DNA of 64,000 bases from Rivibacter subsaxonicus (GTDB taxonomy: Bacteria; Pseudomonadota; Gammaproteobacteria; Burkholderiales; Burkholderiaceae_C), in assembly GCF_004217215.1 (NCBI RefSeq), contig NZ_SHKP01000007.1, forward strand, positions 372,001 to 436,000, in the 5' to 3' direction. Below, piece after piece: positions 20,295 through 30,774 of this stretch. Numbering within the stretch: the first letter of the stretch is position 1; each line of letters begins with the position of its first letter. The notes under the pieces are model-generated. The model worked only from the letters and a program-made list of their open reading frames with translations, did no database searches and was not told the DNA's origin. A program made the translations under genes and the position numbers.

Positions 20295-21257
20295 ATGACC
20301 GACACCGCCGCTCCCCCGCCCGACTCGCCCGAACCGACCGCCGACACCGAGCCCCGGCGCTGCGGCCTGATCGCCATCGTCGGTCGCCCCAACGTCGGCA
20401 AGAGCACGCTGCTCAACGCGCTGGTCGGGCAGAAGGTCAGCATCACCTCGCGCAAGGCGCAGACCACGCGCCATCGCATCACCGGCATCGCGACCGAGGG
20501 CACGACCCAGTTCGTGTTCGTCGACACACCCGGCTTCCAGACCCGCCATACCTCGCGTGGCACCACGGCGCTCAATCGCGCGCTCAACAAGACGGTGCAG
20601 TCGGTGCTGGGCGACGTGGACCTGGTGGTGTTCGTGGTCGAGGCCGGCCGCTTCGGCCTCGACGACGCCAAGGTGCTGGCGCTGGTGCCGCCCGGCAAGC
20701 CGGTGCTGCTGATCGCCAACAAGCTCGACCTCGTGCAGCGCCGCGCCGAACTCGCGCCCTGGCTCAAGAGCATGGGCGAGCGCCACGCCTTTGCCGAGTA
20801 CGTGCCGTTGAGCTCGAAGCGCGAGGACGATGCGAAACGCCTGCTCAAGGTCATCGAGGCCTACCTGCCCGAGCAGCCCTGGTACTACGACGAGGACGCG
20901 GTCAGCGATCGCAGCGAGAAGTTCCTCGCCGGCGAGATGATCCGCGAGAAGCTGTTCCGCCTGACCGGCGACGAACTGCCCTACACCTCGACCGTGGTGA
21001 TCGAGAAGTTCGACGAGGAACCCGGCCATTCCGGCGGCCGCTTCATGAAGATCGCCGCCACCATCATCGTCGAGCGCGATGGCCACAAGGGCATCGTCAT
21101 CGGCGATGGCGGCGAGCGCCTCAAGCGCATCGGCACCGAGGCCCGCACCGAGCTCGAGAAGCTGTTCGACGCCAAGGTCTTCCTCGAACTCTGGGTCAAG
21201 GTGCGCTCGGGCTGGGCCGACGACGAGGCGCGGCTCAAGTCCTACGGCTACGAGTGA
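20295..21257 (+). CDS. era: GTPase Era
   Basis: Essential GTPase that binds 16S rRNA near its 3' end during 30S assembly. The G domain has [14 protein letters not shown] (residues 31-44, G1), DTPGFQ (G3) and NKLDLV (G4). The C-terminal KH domain includes [18 protein letters not shown] near residue 270. About 20 residues of Ala/Pro-rich N-terminal extension precede the core, otherwise 320 residues is typical. Confidence 0.96.
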   Translation: MTDTAAPPPDSPEPTADTEPRRCGLIAIVGRPNVGKSTLLNALVGQKVSITSRKAQTTRHRITGIATEGTTQFVFVDTPGFQTRHTSRGTTALNRALNKTVQSVLGDVDLVVFVVEAGRFGLDDAKVLALVPPGKPVLLIANKLDLVQRRAELAPWLKSMGERHAFAEYVPLSSKREDDAKRLLKVIEAYLPEQPWYYDEDAVSDRSEKFLAGEMIREKLFRLTGDELPYTSTVVIEKFDEEPGHSGGRFMKIAATIIVERDGHKGIVIGDGGERLKRIGTEARTELEKLFDAKVFLELWVKVRSGWADDEARLKSYGYE

Positions 21258-21285
21258 GCCCGGCGCGCAGCGCCTGGGGGCTTGA

Positions 21286-22077
21286 GTGAAACAGGCCCAC
21301 CATGCAGCCTACGTGCTGCATCGCTACGACTGGAGCGAGTCGAGCCTGATCCTCGACCTCTTCACGCGCGACGAGGGGCGCGTCGTGGTGGCGGCCAAGG
21401 GCGCCAAGCGACCGAGTTCGCAATGGCGCGGCGTGCTGTTGCCGTTCCAGCGTCTGCAGGTGGTGTTCGGGCGCCGGCGTACCGCCGCGGCGCAGGATCC
21501 CGAGGCCAGCGAGGTGCTGCCCTTGCGCAGCGCCGAGTGGGCCGGTGGCGCCGCGCTGCCGCGCGAGGCGGCGCTGCTGGCCGGCTTCTATCTCAACGAA
21601 CTGCTGCTGAAGCTGCTGGCGCGCCACGATCCGCACCCGGCGCTGTTCGATGCCTATGCGCTGACGCTGCCGGCGCTCGGTGCCCGCGACGACGGCCGAC
21701 TCGAATCGGCGCTGCGTGCCTTCGAACTGCTGCTGCTGCGCGAGATCGGCCTGCTGCCCGACCTGGCTCTGGTGACGCAGACCCAGGCGCCGTTGAAGGT
21801 TGCACGGCGCTACGTGCTGCGCGCCGAGTCGGGCATCGATGAAGCGGCCGATGGCGAGGGCAGCGAGTCGGCCATCCCGGCTGATGTCTGGCAGCGCCTG
21901 CAGCACGAGCTGTCGGAGCCGGTCTCGGCCGCCGCCGTCGCGGGCCTGCAGCAGGTGTGTGGCGACGCCCGTGCCGGCCTCAAGCCGATGCTGCGCAATG
22001 TGCTTCACTATCATCTGGGCACGCCGCAGCTGCGCTCGCGTCAGGTGATGCTCGAGTTGCAGGCGCAGGAGCGCTGA
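21286..22077 (+). CDS. recO: DNA repair protein RecO
   Basis: Helps RecR load RecA on SSB-coated single-stranded DNA in gap repair. The N-terminal OB-fold starts at AYVLHRYDWSESSLILDLFTR (residues 5-25) with the family's TRDEGRVVVAAKGAKRP segment. The helical C-domain follows. The GTG start lies 28 bases after era. 263 residues; the C-terminal cysteines of zinc-binding RecO versions are absent. Confidence 0.93.
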   Translation: MKQAHHAAYVLHRYDWSESSLILDLFTRDEGRVVVAAKGAKRPSSQWRGVLLPFQRLQVVFGRRRTAAAQDPEASEVLPLRSAEWAGGAALPREAALLAGFYLNELLLKLLARHDPHPALFDAYALTLPALGARDDGRLESALRAFELLLLREIGLLPDLALVTQTQAPLKVARRYVLRAESGIDEAADGEGSESAIPADVWQRLQHELSEPVSAAAVAGLQQVCGDARAGLKPMLRNVLHYHLGTPQLRSRQVMLELQAQER

Positions 22078-22093
22078 AGCTTCCACATTGCCC

Positions 22094-22894
22094 ATGAATC
22101 CGCTCGTCTCCTCCGGCCTCGACTCGCGCCACGGCGGCACCACCGCGCTGTCGGTCAACCTCAACAAGATCGCCCTTCTGCGCAACACGCGCACGCTCGG
22201 CATCCCGAGCGTCACGCGCGCGGCGACCATCGCGCTCGAAGCCGGCGCGCAGGGCATCACGGTCCATCCGCGGCCGGACGAGCGCCACATCCGCCCGCAT
22301 GACGTGCACGAACTCGGCGCCCTGCTCAAGGCCTGGCCGCAGGCCGAGTTCAACATCGAGGGCAACCCGCTGCACAACCTGCTGCCGCTGGCGCGCGAGG
22401 TGGTCGCGGCCGGGCTGCCGCTGCACCAGCTGACCTTCGTGCCCGACAGCGTCGAGCAGAGCACCTCCGACCATGGCTGGAACCTGCCTGCCGACAGCGA
22501 GCGCCTGCGGCCGCTGATCGATGAAGTGCACACGCTCGGCGCGCGCGTGAGCCTGTTCATGGATCCGCTGCCCGAGGCCATGGCGCAGGTGCGCGCGCTT
22601 GGTGCCGAACGCGTCGAGCTCTACACCGAAGGCTACGCGCGCGCCCACGGCACGACGCAGCAGGCCGAGGTGCTGGCACGCTACGCGGCAGCGGCCGAGG
22701 CCGCGCTGCGCGCCGGGTTGCGCCTTAACGCCGGCCACGATCTCAATCGCGACAACCTGGCCGACTTCCTGCGCGCCGTGCCCGGCATCGAGGAAGTCTC
22801 GATCGGCCACGCGCTGGTGGCCGACGCGCTCGAACTCGGCTTGGCCGAGACGGTGCGCGACTACCTGCGTTGCATCCGCAACGCCGAGACCTGA
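22094..22894 (+). CDS. pdxJ: Pyridoxine 5'-phosphate synthase PdxJ
   Basis: Last step of the long pathway to vitamin B6, condensing 1-deoxyxylulose 5-phosphate with 3-amino-2-oxopropyl phosphate in a TIM barrel. Motifs include LSVNLNKIALLRNTR near residues 16-30, ITVHPRPDERHI near 57-68, and the LRLNAGHDLNRDNL motif near 213-226 with the phosphate-binding His. 266 residues from the ATG at 22094. recO-pdxJ-acpS is the classic order. Confidence 0.95.
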   Translation: MNPLVSSGLDSRHGGTTALSVNLNKIALLRNTRTLGIPSVTRAATIALEAGAQGITVHPRPDERHIRPHDVHELGALLKAWPQAEFNIEGNPLHNLLPLAREVVAAGLPLHQLTFVPDSVEQSTSDHGWNLPADSERLRPLIDEVHTLGARVSLFMDPLPEAMAQVRALGAERVELYTEGYARAHGTTQQAEVLARYAAAAEAALRAGLRLNAGHDLNRDNLADFLRAVPGIEEVSIGHALVADALELGLAETVRDYLRCIRNAET

Positions 22895-22900
22895 GTCGCC

Positions 22901-23302
22901 GTGATCTACGGCATCGGCACCGATCTCTGCGACGTGCGACGCATCGCCGCGACGCTCGAACGCAAGGGTCCGCGCTTTGCCGAGAAGGTGCTCGGCCCCA
23001 ACGAGCTCAAGGTCTGGCAGGCCCGCTCAGCACGGGTGCCCGAGCGCGGCCTGCGCTACCTGGCGAGCCGCTTCGCCGCCAAGGAAGCTTTTTCCAAGGC
23101 CATTGGCCTGGGCATGCGCATGCCGATGAGCTGGCGCGCCTGCGAACTGCTCAACGCGGCCAGCGGCCAGCCGCAGATCCGCCTGCATGGCGCGCTGAGC
23201 GACTGGTTCGAGGCACGCGGCCTGCGTGCCCACGCGACCATCACCGACGAATCCGACTACGCGGCCGCCTTTGTGGTGGTCGAGACGCTGACAACACCAT
23301 GA
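22901..23302 (+). CDS. acpS: Holo-ACP synthase AcpS
   Basis: Transfers 4'-phosphopantetheine from CoA to Ser37 of the acyl carrier protein encoded upstream in this window. [15 protein letters not shown] holds the metal-binding Asp8, and [13 protein letters not shown] near 52-64 holds the catalytic Glu. 133 residues with GTG start. The stop overlaps the nagZ ATG. Confidence 0.95.
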   Translation: MIYGIGTDLCDVRRIAATLERKGPRFAEKVLGPNELKVWQARSARVPERGLRYLASRFAAKEAFSKAIGLGMRMPMSWRACELLNAASGQPQIRLHGALSDWFEARGLRAHATITDESDYAAAFVVVETLTTP

Positions 23303-24375
23303 GCCTGCACGCCCCCGTCATCCTCGACATCGCCGGCACCGAACTCAACGCCGACGACCGCCGCCGTGTCGCGCACCCGCTCACCGGCGGCCTGATCTTC
23401 TTCACCCGCAACTGGGTCGGCCGCAGCCAGATCACCGACATCGTCGCCGAGCTCAAGAGCATCCGGCCCGACCTGCTGATCACCATCGACCACGAGGGCG
23501 GCCGCGTGCAGCGCTTTCGCACCGACGGTTTCACCCACCTGCCGGCGATGCGCCGCCTCGGCGAACTATGGATGGACGATGGCAGGAAGGGCGTCCCCGG
23601 CACCGGCGCGATGCGTGCGGTCGATGCCGCCACTTCGGCCGGCTATGTGCTCGGCGCCGAGCTGCGCGCCTGCGGCATCGAGCTGAGCTACACGCCGGTG
23701 CTCGACCTCGACCATGGCCGCAGCGAGGTGGTCGGCAACCGCGCCTTCCACCGCGACCCGCGGGTCGTGACCGTGCTCGGCCAGAGCCTGATGCTCGGCC
23801 TGCGCCAGGCCGGCATGGCCAACTGCGCGAAGCACTTTCCGGCCCATGGCTACGCGGTGGCCGACTCGCATGTGGCGCGCGCGGTCGACGAGCGCAGCCT
23901 CACGCAGATCCTGGCCGAGGACGCCCAGCCCTACGACTGGCTCGCGAGCGGCATCAGCTGCGTGATGCCCGCGCACGTGACCTTCCCCAAGGTCGACGAG
24001 TGGCCGGCCGGCTTCTCGGCCCGCTGGCTCAAGGACATCCTGCGCACCCGCATGGGCTACGCCGGCGCGATCGTCTGCGACGACCTCAGCATGGAAGGCG
24101 CCCGCATCGCCGGAAGCGCGCTCGATGGCGGTCTCAAGGCGCTCAACGCCGGCTGCGACCTGCTGCTGCTGTGCAACCAGAGCAAGGTCGACGGCGGCCG
24201 GCCGGTCGACGAACTGCTCGACGGCTTGCAGGCCGCACTCGAGCGCGGCCAGTGGCAGGCCGATCCGATGAGCGAGCAGCGCCGCCTGGACCTGCTGCCG
24301 CAGAGCGCGCCGCTCACGTGGGACGAACTGATGCGCGACGCGCGCTACCAGCGCGCGCTGGAGCGGCTGCCTTAG
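23299..24375 (+). CDS. nagZ: Beta-N-acetylhexosaminidase NagZ
   Basis: Cytoplasmic glycosidase (family 3) that removes GlcNAc from anhydromuropeptides during peptidoglycan recycling. [11 protein letters not shown] near residues 55-65 and [14 protein letters not shown] near 177-190 are the family signatures; the latter carries the catalytic Asp-His pair, and DDLSME near 259-264 holds the nucleophile Asp. 358 residues, standard. Last gene of the rightward housekeeping run. Confidence 0.93.
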   Translation: MSLHAPVILDIAGTELNADDRRRVAHPLTGGLIFFTRNWVGRSQITDIVAELKSIRPDLLITIDHEGGRVQRFRTDGFTHLPAMRRLGELWMDDGRKGVPGTGAMRAVDAATSAGYVLGAELRACGIELSYTPVLDLDHGRSEVVGNRAFHRDPRVVTVLGQSLMLGLRQAGMANCAKHFPAHGYAVADSHVARAVDERSLTQILAEDAQPYDWLASGISCVMPAHVTFPKVDEWPAGFSARWLKDILRTRMGYAGAIVCDDLSMEGARIAGSALDGGLKALNAGCDLLLLCNQSKVDGGRPVDELLDGLQAALERGQWQADPMSEQRRLDLLPQSAPLTWDELMRDARYQRALERLP

Positions 24376-24439
24376 TTGTCGAGTTCCAGACGCTTGTTCA
24401 TGGCGACGATGCCGCTCCATGAGCGGCACGAGTTGATCA

Positions 24440-25057
24440 TCAGCCCGGCCGGTGCGCTCGAATCAACGCCGCCGAATCCGCATGCCCGCCCGCCTCCAAC
24501 GCCGCAGCCGCCCCCTGCGCGTCGGCCTCGTTGCGGTTCTGGCTGACCTTCCACTTGGCGTCGATGCGCTCGATCGTGAGTTCGAGGCCGACGATCGCGC
24601 GCAGGTTGGCGGCGATGAAGTCGGTCGGAGCGTCGCTCGGTTTCCAGGGCTGCGCCTGGGCTGCCTCGTGGGTCTTGGTCAGCGTGCTCACCAGCGCGTG
24701 CAGTTGCTGCACATCGTCGAAGAAGCGCAGCGGGCCGTGCACATGCACCACCGCGTAGTTCCAGGTCGGCACGACCTTGCCGTGCTCGCGCTTGCTCGGG
24801 TAGCCCGAGGGGCTGATGTAGGCCTGCGGGCCCTGGAACACGGCCAGCGCGCTGCCCTGGATCGCGCTCTGCCATAGCGGGTTGGCGCGCGCCACATGGC
24901 CGCGCAGCACGTTGCGCTCCACGTCGAGCATCAGCGGCAGGTGGTTGGCGACCAGACCGTCGGGCGTGGCCACCACCAGGGTGGCGAGCGGGTGCGCCTT
25001 GAGCAGCGCGTTCCGGATGGTCGGGTCGTCGAGGCGGAAGTGGGCGGGCTGGTACAT
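24440..25057 (-). CDS. FMN-binding negative transcriptional regulator, PaiB family
   Basis: Flavin-binding split-barrel protein. The 205-residue sequence opens [11 protein letters not shown], the typical PaiB start, with [21 protein letters not shown] near 22-42 and [28 protein letters not shown] near 82-108. PaiB in Bacillus represses sporulation and protease genes, but most proteobacterial members have no known target and may be pyridoxamine-phosphate-oxidase-like enzymes. The start at 25057 is preferred to one three codons earlier. It faces the helicase gene across 34 bases. Confidence 0.87.
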   Translation of the reverse strand: MYQPAHFRLDDPTIRNALLKAHPLATLVVATPDGLVANHLPLMLDVERNVLRGHVARANPLWQSAIQGSALAVFQGPQAYISPSGYPSKREHGKVVPTWNYAVVHVHGPLRFFDDVQQLHALVSTLTKTHEAAQAQPWKPSDAPTDFIAANLRAIVGLELTIERIDAKWKVSQNRNEADAQGAAAALEAGGHADSAALIRAHRPG

Positions 25058-25091
25058 CGTTCGCATCCTACGGCCTGATAAGTTCAGGCTC

Positions 25092-27743
25092 GTGCGCGAT
25101 CCTTCGACCACCGCCTCGCCGAGCGACGCCGCGCCGCTGCAAGCGGCGCGGGCCTGGTTCTCGGCCCGGGGCTGGCAACCGGCCGCGTTCCAGGTCGAGG
25201 CGTGGCAGCACATGCTGGCCGGGCGCAGCGGCCTGCTCCATGCGAGCACCGGCTCGGGCAAGACTTACGCGGTGTGGTTCGGTGCCTTGCTGCGGGTGTT
25301 GGTGGAGAAGAAGAAACGAGAGCAGGGCGCACCGCCGCTGCGAGTGCTCTGGATCACTCCGATGCGGGCGCTGGCCGCCGACTCCTTGCGCGCGATCACG
25401 CTGCCGCTGGCCGATCTGGCGCCGCACTGGACCGCCGGCATCCGCACCGGCGACACGCCGAGTGCCGAGCGCGCGCGCCAGGACCGGCGCATGCCGACGG
25501 TGCTGGTCACCACGCCCGAGTCGCTGAGCCTGATGCTCTCGCGCGAACACGCACGCGAAGAGCTGGCGCAGCTCGACGTGGTGATCGTCGACGAGTGGCA
25601 CGAGCTGATGGGCAACAAGCGCGGCGTGCAGGCGCAGCTCGCGCTGGCGCGGCTGCGCACCTGGAACCCGGCGCTGCTGGTCTGGGGCCTGAGCGCCACG
25701 CTCGGCAATCTGGACGAGGCGGCGCGCACGCTGCACGGCCATGCCGAGGGCGCGCTGGTGCGCGGCCATGTCGACAAGACGCTCGTGATCGACACGCTGC
25801 TGCCGGCCAACCCGGGTCGCTTCTCGTGGGCCGGCCACCTGGGCGCGCAGATGCTGGAACCGCTGGTGGCCGAGCTGGAGGCCTCGGGCACCGCGCTGGT
25901 GTTCACCAACACCCGCTCGCAGGCCGAGATCTGGTACCAGCTGATCATCAACGCGCGGCCCGATTGGGCCGGGCTGGTGGCGCTGCATCACGGCTCGCTG
26001 GCCCACGAGGTGCGTGAGTGGGTCGAGGCGGGGCTCAAGGCCGGCAAGCTGAAGGCGGTGGTCGCGACCTCCTCGCTCGACCTTGGCGTGGACTTCCTCC
26101 CGGTCGAGCGCGTGCTGCAGATCGGCTCGGCCAAGGGCGTGGCGCGGCTGCTGCAACGGGCCGGCCGCAGCGGCCACCAGCCGGGGCGGCCGAGTCGCAT
26201 CACGCTGGTGCCGACCAACACGCTGGAGCTGGTCGAGGCCGCGGCCGCGCGCCGTGCTGCGCAGGCCGGTCGCATCGAGCGGCGCGAGACGCCGCAGCGC
26301 CCGCTCGACGTGCTGGTTCAGCACCTGGTGACGCTCGCACTCGGTGGCGGCTTCGAGGTGCTGCCGCGCGACGGCGCGCAGGGCGGGCACGACGCACCGG
26401 CGCTGCTCGACGAGATCCGGCGTGCTCATGCGTACCGCGATCTCACGCTCGAACAGTTTCGCTGGGCGCTCGACTTCGTCGAGCGCGGTGGCGCCAGCCT
26501 TGGCGCTTATCCCGAATACCACCGGGTTCGCATCGAGGCCGATGCCGACGGCGTGCTGCGCGCCGGCGTGCCCGACCGCGGCATCGCGCGCCGGCATCGC
26601 ATGTCGGTCGGCACCATCGTCAGCGATGCCTCGATGCAGGTGAAGTGGATCACCGGCGGCACGATCGGCTCGATCGATGAGGGCTTCATCGCGCGCCTGA
26701 AACCCGGCGACTGCTTCATCTTTGCCGGCCGCGTGCTCGAGTACGTGCGCACGCGCGAGATGGCGGCCTACGTGAAGCGCGCAGCGCGCAACCGTGGCGC
26801 GGTGCCGGTCTGGGGCGGCGGCAAGATGCCGCTGTCGACCGAGATGGCGAGCGCCGTGCTCGATCTGCTGCAGGGCGCGGCGCAGGGCGATGACGATCCG
26901 GTCTGGAGCGAGCCCGAGCTGCAGGCGGCGCGGCCGATGCTGCAGACGCAGGTGCAGCTCTCGCGGCTGCCGACGCCACGGACGCTGCTCGTGGAGACCT
27001 GCGACTCCCGCGAAGGCCATCACCTCTGCCTCTATCCCTTTGGCGGTCGCAACGTGCACATCGGGCTGGCGCAGCTGTTCGCGTGGCGGCTGTCGAAGCA
27101 CCAGCCCAACACCTTCAGCCTGGCGGTCAACGACTACGGGCTCGAACTGCTGAGCGCGCTGCCGATCGAGCTGGGCGCGGTGCTCGACCACTCGTTGTTC
27201 GATTCCTCGCGGCTGCTCGACGACGTGTTGCAGAGCCTCAATTCGGGCGAGCTGGCACAACGCCGCTTTCGCGAGATCGCGCGCGTCGCCGGCCTGGTGT
27301 TCACGGGCTTTCCCGGCGCACCGAAAAGCACGCGCCAGCTGCAGGCCTCGAGCAGCCTGTTCTACGAAGTATTCCGCAAGTACGACGCCGGCAACCTGCT
27401 GCTGACGCAGGCCGACGCCGAGGTGCTGAGCCAGGAGCTCGAGATCGGCCGCCTGGCCGCCACGCTGGCGCGCATGCAGACGCTGCGCATCGAGCACGTG
27501 GCGCTGCCGATGCCGAGCCCGATGAGCCTGCCGCTGATGGTCGAGCGGCTGCGCGAGAAGCTCACGACCGAGAAGCTGGCCGACCGCTTGCAGCGGATGC
27601 TGCAGGAACTGGAGGCGGGCGCCGCACGGGCCGAGACCTCGCTCAGCCGCCCAGCAGCCGCAGGCGCTGCGTCACGTCGTCGCGCTCGGGGTGCAGGGCC
27701 TGCAGCAGGCGCAGGTAGCCGATCGCGCGCGGCGCGTCCTTGA
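25092..27743 (+). CDS. Lhr-type DEXH-box helicase (ligase-associated helicase family)
   Basis: Superfamily 2 helicase of the large Lhr group, acting on DNA in repair. From the GTG at 25092 (883 residues), Walker A ASTGSGKT is at 51-58, the Walker B box is DEWH near 170, and the motif III segment GLSATLGN follows. Motif [19 protein letters not shown] is near 352-368. The winged-helix and Lhr-core domains follow to about 840. The family is often encoded beside an ATP-dependent DNA ligase and a metallo-exonuclease; neither is here. The last 40 or so residues are Ala/Arg-rich and overlap the convergent gene by 101 bases, so the C-terminus may be an extension specific to this lineage. Confidence 0.88.
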   Translation: MRDPSTTASPSDAAPLQAARAWFSARGWQPAAFQVEAWQHMLAGRSGLLHASTGSGKTYAVWFGALLRVLVEKKKREQGAPPLRVLWITPMRALAADSLRAITLPLADLAPHWTAGIRTGDTPSAERARQDRRMPTVLVTTPESLSLMLSREHAREELAQLDVVIVDEWHELMGNKRGVQAQLALARLRTWNPALLVWGLSATLGNLDEAARTLHGHAEGALVRGHVDKTLVIDTLLPANPGRFSWAGHLGAQMLEPLVAELEASGTALVFTNTRSQAEIWYQLIINARPDWAGLVALHHGSLAHEVREWVEAGLKAGKLKAVVATSSLDLGVDFLPVERVLQIGSAKGVARLLQRAGRSGHQPGRPSRITLVPTNTLELVEAAAARRAAQAGRIERRETPQRPLDVLVQHLVTLALGGGFEVLPRDGAQGGHDAPALLDEIRRAHAYRDLTLEQFRWALDFVERGGASLGAYPEYHRVRIEADADGVLRAGVPDRGIARRHRMSVGTIVSDASMQVKWITGGTIGSIDEGFIARLKPGDCFIFAGRVLEYVRTREMAAYVKRAARNRGAVPVWGGGKMPLSTEMASAVLDLLQGAAQGDDDPVWSEPELQAARPMLQTQVQLSRLPTPRTLLVETCDSREGHHLCLYPFGGRNVHIGLAQLFAWRLSKHQPNTFSLAVNDYGLELLSALPIELGAVLDHSLFDSSRLLDDVLQSLNSGELAQRRFREIARVAGLVFTGFPGAPKSTRQLQASSSLFYEVFRKYDAGNLLLTQADAEVLSQELEIGRLAATLARMQTLRIEHVALPMPSPMSLPLMVERLREKLTTEKLADRLQRMLQELEAGAARAETSLSRPAAAGAASRRRARGAGPAAGAGSRSRAARP

Positions 27744-28950
27744 GGTAGGCCGCGGCGCTGACCGCCAGTTCGAGCACCATCGTGCGGCGCTGCTCGCGCT
27801 CGCTGATCTCCTGCCCCAGTTGCGAGCCGGCGATGCTGTCCAGATGATGCCGCTGCTGGTCACGCAGGCGCGCCACCGCCAGCGAGCCATCGTTGAGCGT
27901 GAGATAGCGGTCGGCATCTTCGAGCGCCTCGGCGGCCCGGCCCTGCTTGAAGCGCGCGGTCCCGCGCAGCCACCAGCCGTCCTCGAAGGCCGGATCGACC
28001 TCGATCGCGCGGCTGGCGGCGGCCTCGGCCATATCGTGGCGGCCGATGTTGGCGACGCAGAAGGCCAGCCGGCACAGCTCGGTCGGCCGCAGCCGTGCCA
28101 CCAGCGTCTCGGGCGATTGCTCGCGCTGCAGATCGGCCAGCAGCGCCTTCATCGCCTCGGCCACCGGCTGCTGGCCGGCGGCGGTGTAGACCGCGTGACC
28201 GGCCATCGCGCTCATGAACAGGCGGGCCTCGGCGTCTGCCGCCACCTCGGCCTCTCCGGCCGCGCGTGCGAGCCGGCGGGCGCGGTCGAAATGCCCGGCC
28301 GCCACCGGCAGCAGGCGATCGCTCGGGATGTCGAGCACCGCGTGGCCGAGCCGGCACAGGAACTCGGCCGAGTCGGCCTGGGCCGGGAAGGCCTGCAGGT
28401 AGGCCTCGAACAACGAGAGGCGGTCGAGGCGATTGATGCCGACGGCAGCCCGTTCGAAGTCGCCGCGCGAGATGCGCGTGCCCTGGGCCTCGATGCCCAG
28501 CGTGTTGCGGCCGGCCTGCAGAAAGAACTCGTCGGCCCACGGGTCGGCAAAGCTGATCCACCCGGCGTCGCGGTCGATCGTGCCGATCTCGGTGTAGTGG
28601 TGCGTCTCGCGGTCGGACAGCAGCGCGGTGTCACCGGCCTCGGCGAACCACCAGAGGTGGCGGGCCGGCACCGCCACGCCGCGCTCCAGCGGCAGCCGGC
28701 GCTGGCGCGACCAGATCGGGAACACGCTCAGGTCGGGCATCTCGTTGCGCAGCGGCGAGTAGGCGCGACGCGAGATCTCCGCCATCTCGCCGAGATCGAC
28801 GCGCGTCATCGGGCGCGGATTCGGGCTGCTGCCGGCGTGGCCGACGCCGCCCAACGCGAACATCGTGGACCACAGCTTGCCGTTGTCCACGTAGACCTGC
28901 AGTCGCGGGTCACGCGGCGGTCGCGGCAGCAGGCCATCGTCGGCGTTCAT
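27643..28950 (-). CDS. Unknown protein with C-terminal TPR-like repeats
   Basis: 435 residues, not recognised. The N-terminal 190 residues are rich in Trp and aromatic residues ([17 protein letters not shown], then [10 protein letters not shown]) and look like a globular domain. From about residue 190 the sequence turns into helical repeats; [31 protein letters not shown]-type units near 318-350 resemble tetratricopeptide repeats, which bind other proteins. No signal peptide is seen. The start overlaps the stop of the upstream unknown gene (ATGA), so the two form a cotranscribed pair and may act together. Confidence 0.75.
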   Translation of the reverse strand: MNADDGLLPRPPRDPRLQVYVDNGKLWSTMFALGGVGHAGSSPNPRPMTRVDLGEMAEISRRAYSPLRNEMPDLSVFPIWSRQRRLPLERGVAVPARHLWWFAEAGDTALLSDRETHHYTEIGTIDRDAGWISFADPWADEFFLQAGRNTLGIEAQGTRISRGDFERAAVGINRLDRLSLFEAYLQAFPAQADSAEFLCRLGHAVLDIPSDRLLPVAAGHFDRARRLARAAGEAEVAADAEARLFMSAMAGHAVYTAAGQQPVAEAMKALLADLQREQSPETLVARLRPTELCRLAFCVANIGRHDMAEAAASRAIEVDPAFEDGWWLRGTARFKQGRAAEALEDADRYLTLNDGSLAVARLRDQQRHHLDSIAGSQLGQEISEREQRRTMVLELAVSAAAYLKDAPRAIGYLRLLQALHPERDDVTQRLRLLGG

Positions 28951-29690
28951 TCGGCTTCCTTGTAGATCGCCACCGGCAGCGAGGTGTGCTGGCGCAGCTC
29001 GCGCGCGCCGACGCGGTAGAAGGCGCGCAGGCAGAAGCGGTAGAGCCCGCCGGCGTTGGCGCTGACGGTGATGCGCAGCGGCTGCGGCGCGTCGCGCGGG
29101 CCGATCGCGAGCAGCGAGGCCGGGTCGGTGTCGAGGAAGTTGGCGCTCTCCGCCAGCAGCGGGCGGCTGCGGCCCTCGGAGTCGCGCATCATGCGACGCG
29201 CGCGTCCCACGCGTTCGCCCTCGAGCTCGACGAAGAAGCGCAAGGGCTCGACGAGGCCGGCACCATGCACCGCGTCGGCGGCCAGGCCGGCCTCGTACTC
29301 GGGGCGCGCCTCGGGGCTGAACGCGATCAGGTGCAGGTCGAGACGCTCAAGCAGGATCTGCTGCTCGCTCTGGCCGTTGTGGGCGAGGGTCAGCGCAAGC
29401 CGCACGCCCTCGATGAACACCGGCTCGCTGCCGTCGGCGCTGGCGAAGGGACCGGGCGCGCCGTCGAGCGGCATCAGCACCTCGGCCGAATCGAGCGCCG
29501 AGATCTCGAGGTCGGCACCGAACAAGGCCCGCACGCTCTTGAGCGCGGCCGGCGCGCCGGGCACGAAGGCGCCGGGCACCTCGAGCAGCTTGACGATCGG
29601 CTCACCGACCTCGGTGGCGATGGTTCGCACCCGCTCCCAGAGCGCCTGGCGCGGGCTGCGCTGGTTCCAGGTCCACGGCTTGGCCGACAT
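28947..29690 (-). CDS. Unknown protein, first gene of a coupled pair
   Basis: 247 residues, function unknown. It has no signal peptide or membrane segment; the middle part alternates beta-rich stretches (VFIEGVRLALTL, LLERLDLHLIAF) with charged loops, and the C-terminus (ITVSANAGGLYRFCLRAFYRVG) looks like a beta-sandwich edge. It is translationally coupled to the following TPR-like protein. The pair lies between an Lhr helicase and arginase, neither of which suggests a role. Confidence 0.7.
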   Translation of the reverse strand: MSAKPWTWNQRSPRQALWERVRTIATEVGEPIVKLLEVPGAFVPGAPAALKSVRALFGADLEISALDSAEVLMPLDGAPGPFASADGSEPVFIEGVRLALTLAHNGQSEQQILLERLDLHLIAFSPEARPEYEAGLAADAVHGAGLVEPLRFFVELEGERVGRARRMMRDSEGRSRPLLAESANFLDTDPASLLAIGPRDAPQPLRITVSANAGGLYRFCLRAFYRVGARELRQHTSLPVAIYKEAE

Positions 29691-29786
29691 GCTGCTTCCC
29701 GAAGGAGGCGCGCAGTGTCGATCCGGGTCCTGGGCTCGTCAATCCTGCGGCGATGCCCGCCGCGCCGTGCGTGGCAGCGCCCGCGG

Positions 29787-30719
29787 CTAGTGGCCCTTGC
29801 GCATCAGCGTGCTCTTGCCGAACAGGCTCTCGATCAGGTCGAGCGCGACCACCGCGGTGCGGTTCTTCACGTCGTAGGCCGGGTTCAGCTCCATCAGGTC
29901 GAGCGAGGCCATGCGACCGGTGTCGGCGATCATCTCCATGCAGAGTTGCGCCTCGCGGTAGGTCGGGCCGCCGTTGACCGTGGTGCCGACGCCGGGCGCG
30001 ATCTCGGGCTCGAGGAAGTCGACGTCGAAGCTGACGTGCAGATGGGTGTTGGCATCGAGCGTGGCGAGCGCCAGCTCCATCGCGTGGCGCATGCCCATCT
30101 CGTCGATGAAGCGCATGTCGAAGACCTCGAGGTCCTGCTGGTGCACGAAGCGCTTCTCGCCCGGGTCGACGCTGCGGATGCCAATCTGGCGCACCCACTT
30201 CGGGCTGATCGCCGGCACATGGCCGCCGATCTCGATCAGTTCCTGCGGGCCGTGGCCGCTGAGGCAGGCGACCGGCATGCCGTGGATGTTGCCGCTCGGC
30301 GTGAGCTGGCTGGTGTTGAAGTCGGCATGCGCGTCGAGCCACAGCACGCGCAGCTTCTTGCCCTGCTCGCGGCAGTGGCGCGCCACCGCGCTGATCGAGC
30401 CGATCGCCAGGCAATGGTCGCCGCCCAGCAGCACCGGCAGGTTGCCCTGCGCGAGTTCGGCGTACACCGCCTCGTGCACCGAACGGTTCCAGGCCGTCAC
30501 CTCGGGCAGGTGGCGGTAGCCGTCCGTCGGCGGCTGCCAGGGGTTGGCCGGCCCGATCAGGTTGCCGCGATCGACCACCGTCAGCCCATGCGCCTCGAGC
30601 GCCGGCTGGATGCCGGCCACGCGCATCGCCTCGGGGCCCATCGAGGCGCCACGTGCGCCGGCGCCGATGTCGGTGGGGGCGCCGATCAGCGCGACGGTGG
30701 GAACGGGATTCGTGCTCAT
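29787..30719 (-). CDS. rocF: Arginase
   Basis: Hydrolyses L-arginine to ornithine and urea using a two-manganese centre. Metal ligands are visible in GGDH (residues 99-102), DAHADFNT (129-136) and SFDVDFLEP near 239-247. The start IGAPTDIGAGARGASMGPEAMR matches the arginase rather than the agmatinase branch. 310 residues, complete. Monocistronic by spacing. Confidence 0.9.
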   Translation of the reverse strand: MSTNPVPTVALIGAPTDIGAGARGASMGPEAMRVAGIQPALEAHGLTVVDRGNLIGPANPWQPPTDGYRHLPEVTAWNRSVHEAVYAELAQGNLPVLLGGDHCLAIGSISAVARHCREQGKKLRVLWLDAHADFNTSQLTPSGNIHGMPVACLSGHGPQELIEIGGHVPAISPKWVRQIGIRSVDPGEKRFVHQQDLEVFDMRFIDEMGMRHAMELALATLDANTHLHVSFDVDFLEPEIAPGVGTTVNGGPTYREAQLCMEMIADTGRMASLDLMELNPAYDVKNRTAVVALDLIESLFGKSTLMRKGH

Positions 30720-30774
30720 TGCAAACAGGGCGTGGTGCCGGATATCGGGAAGGGATGGAAGTGGCTCGGCGGCT

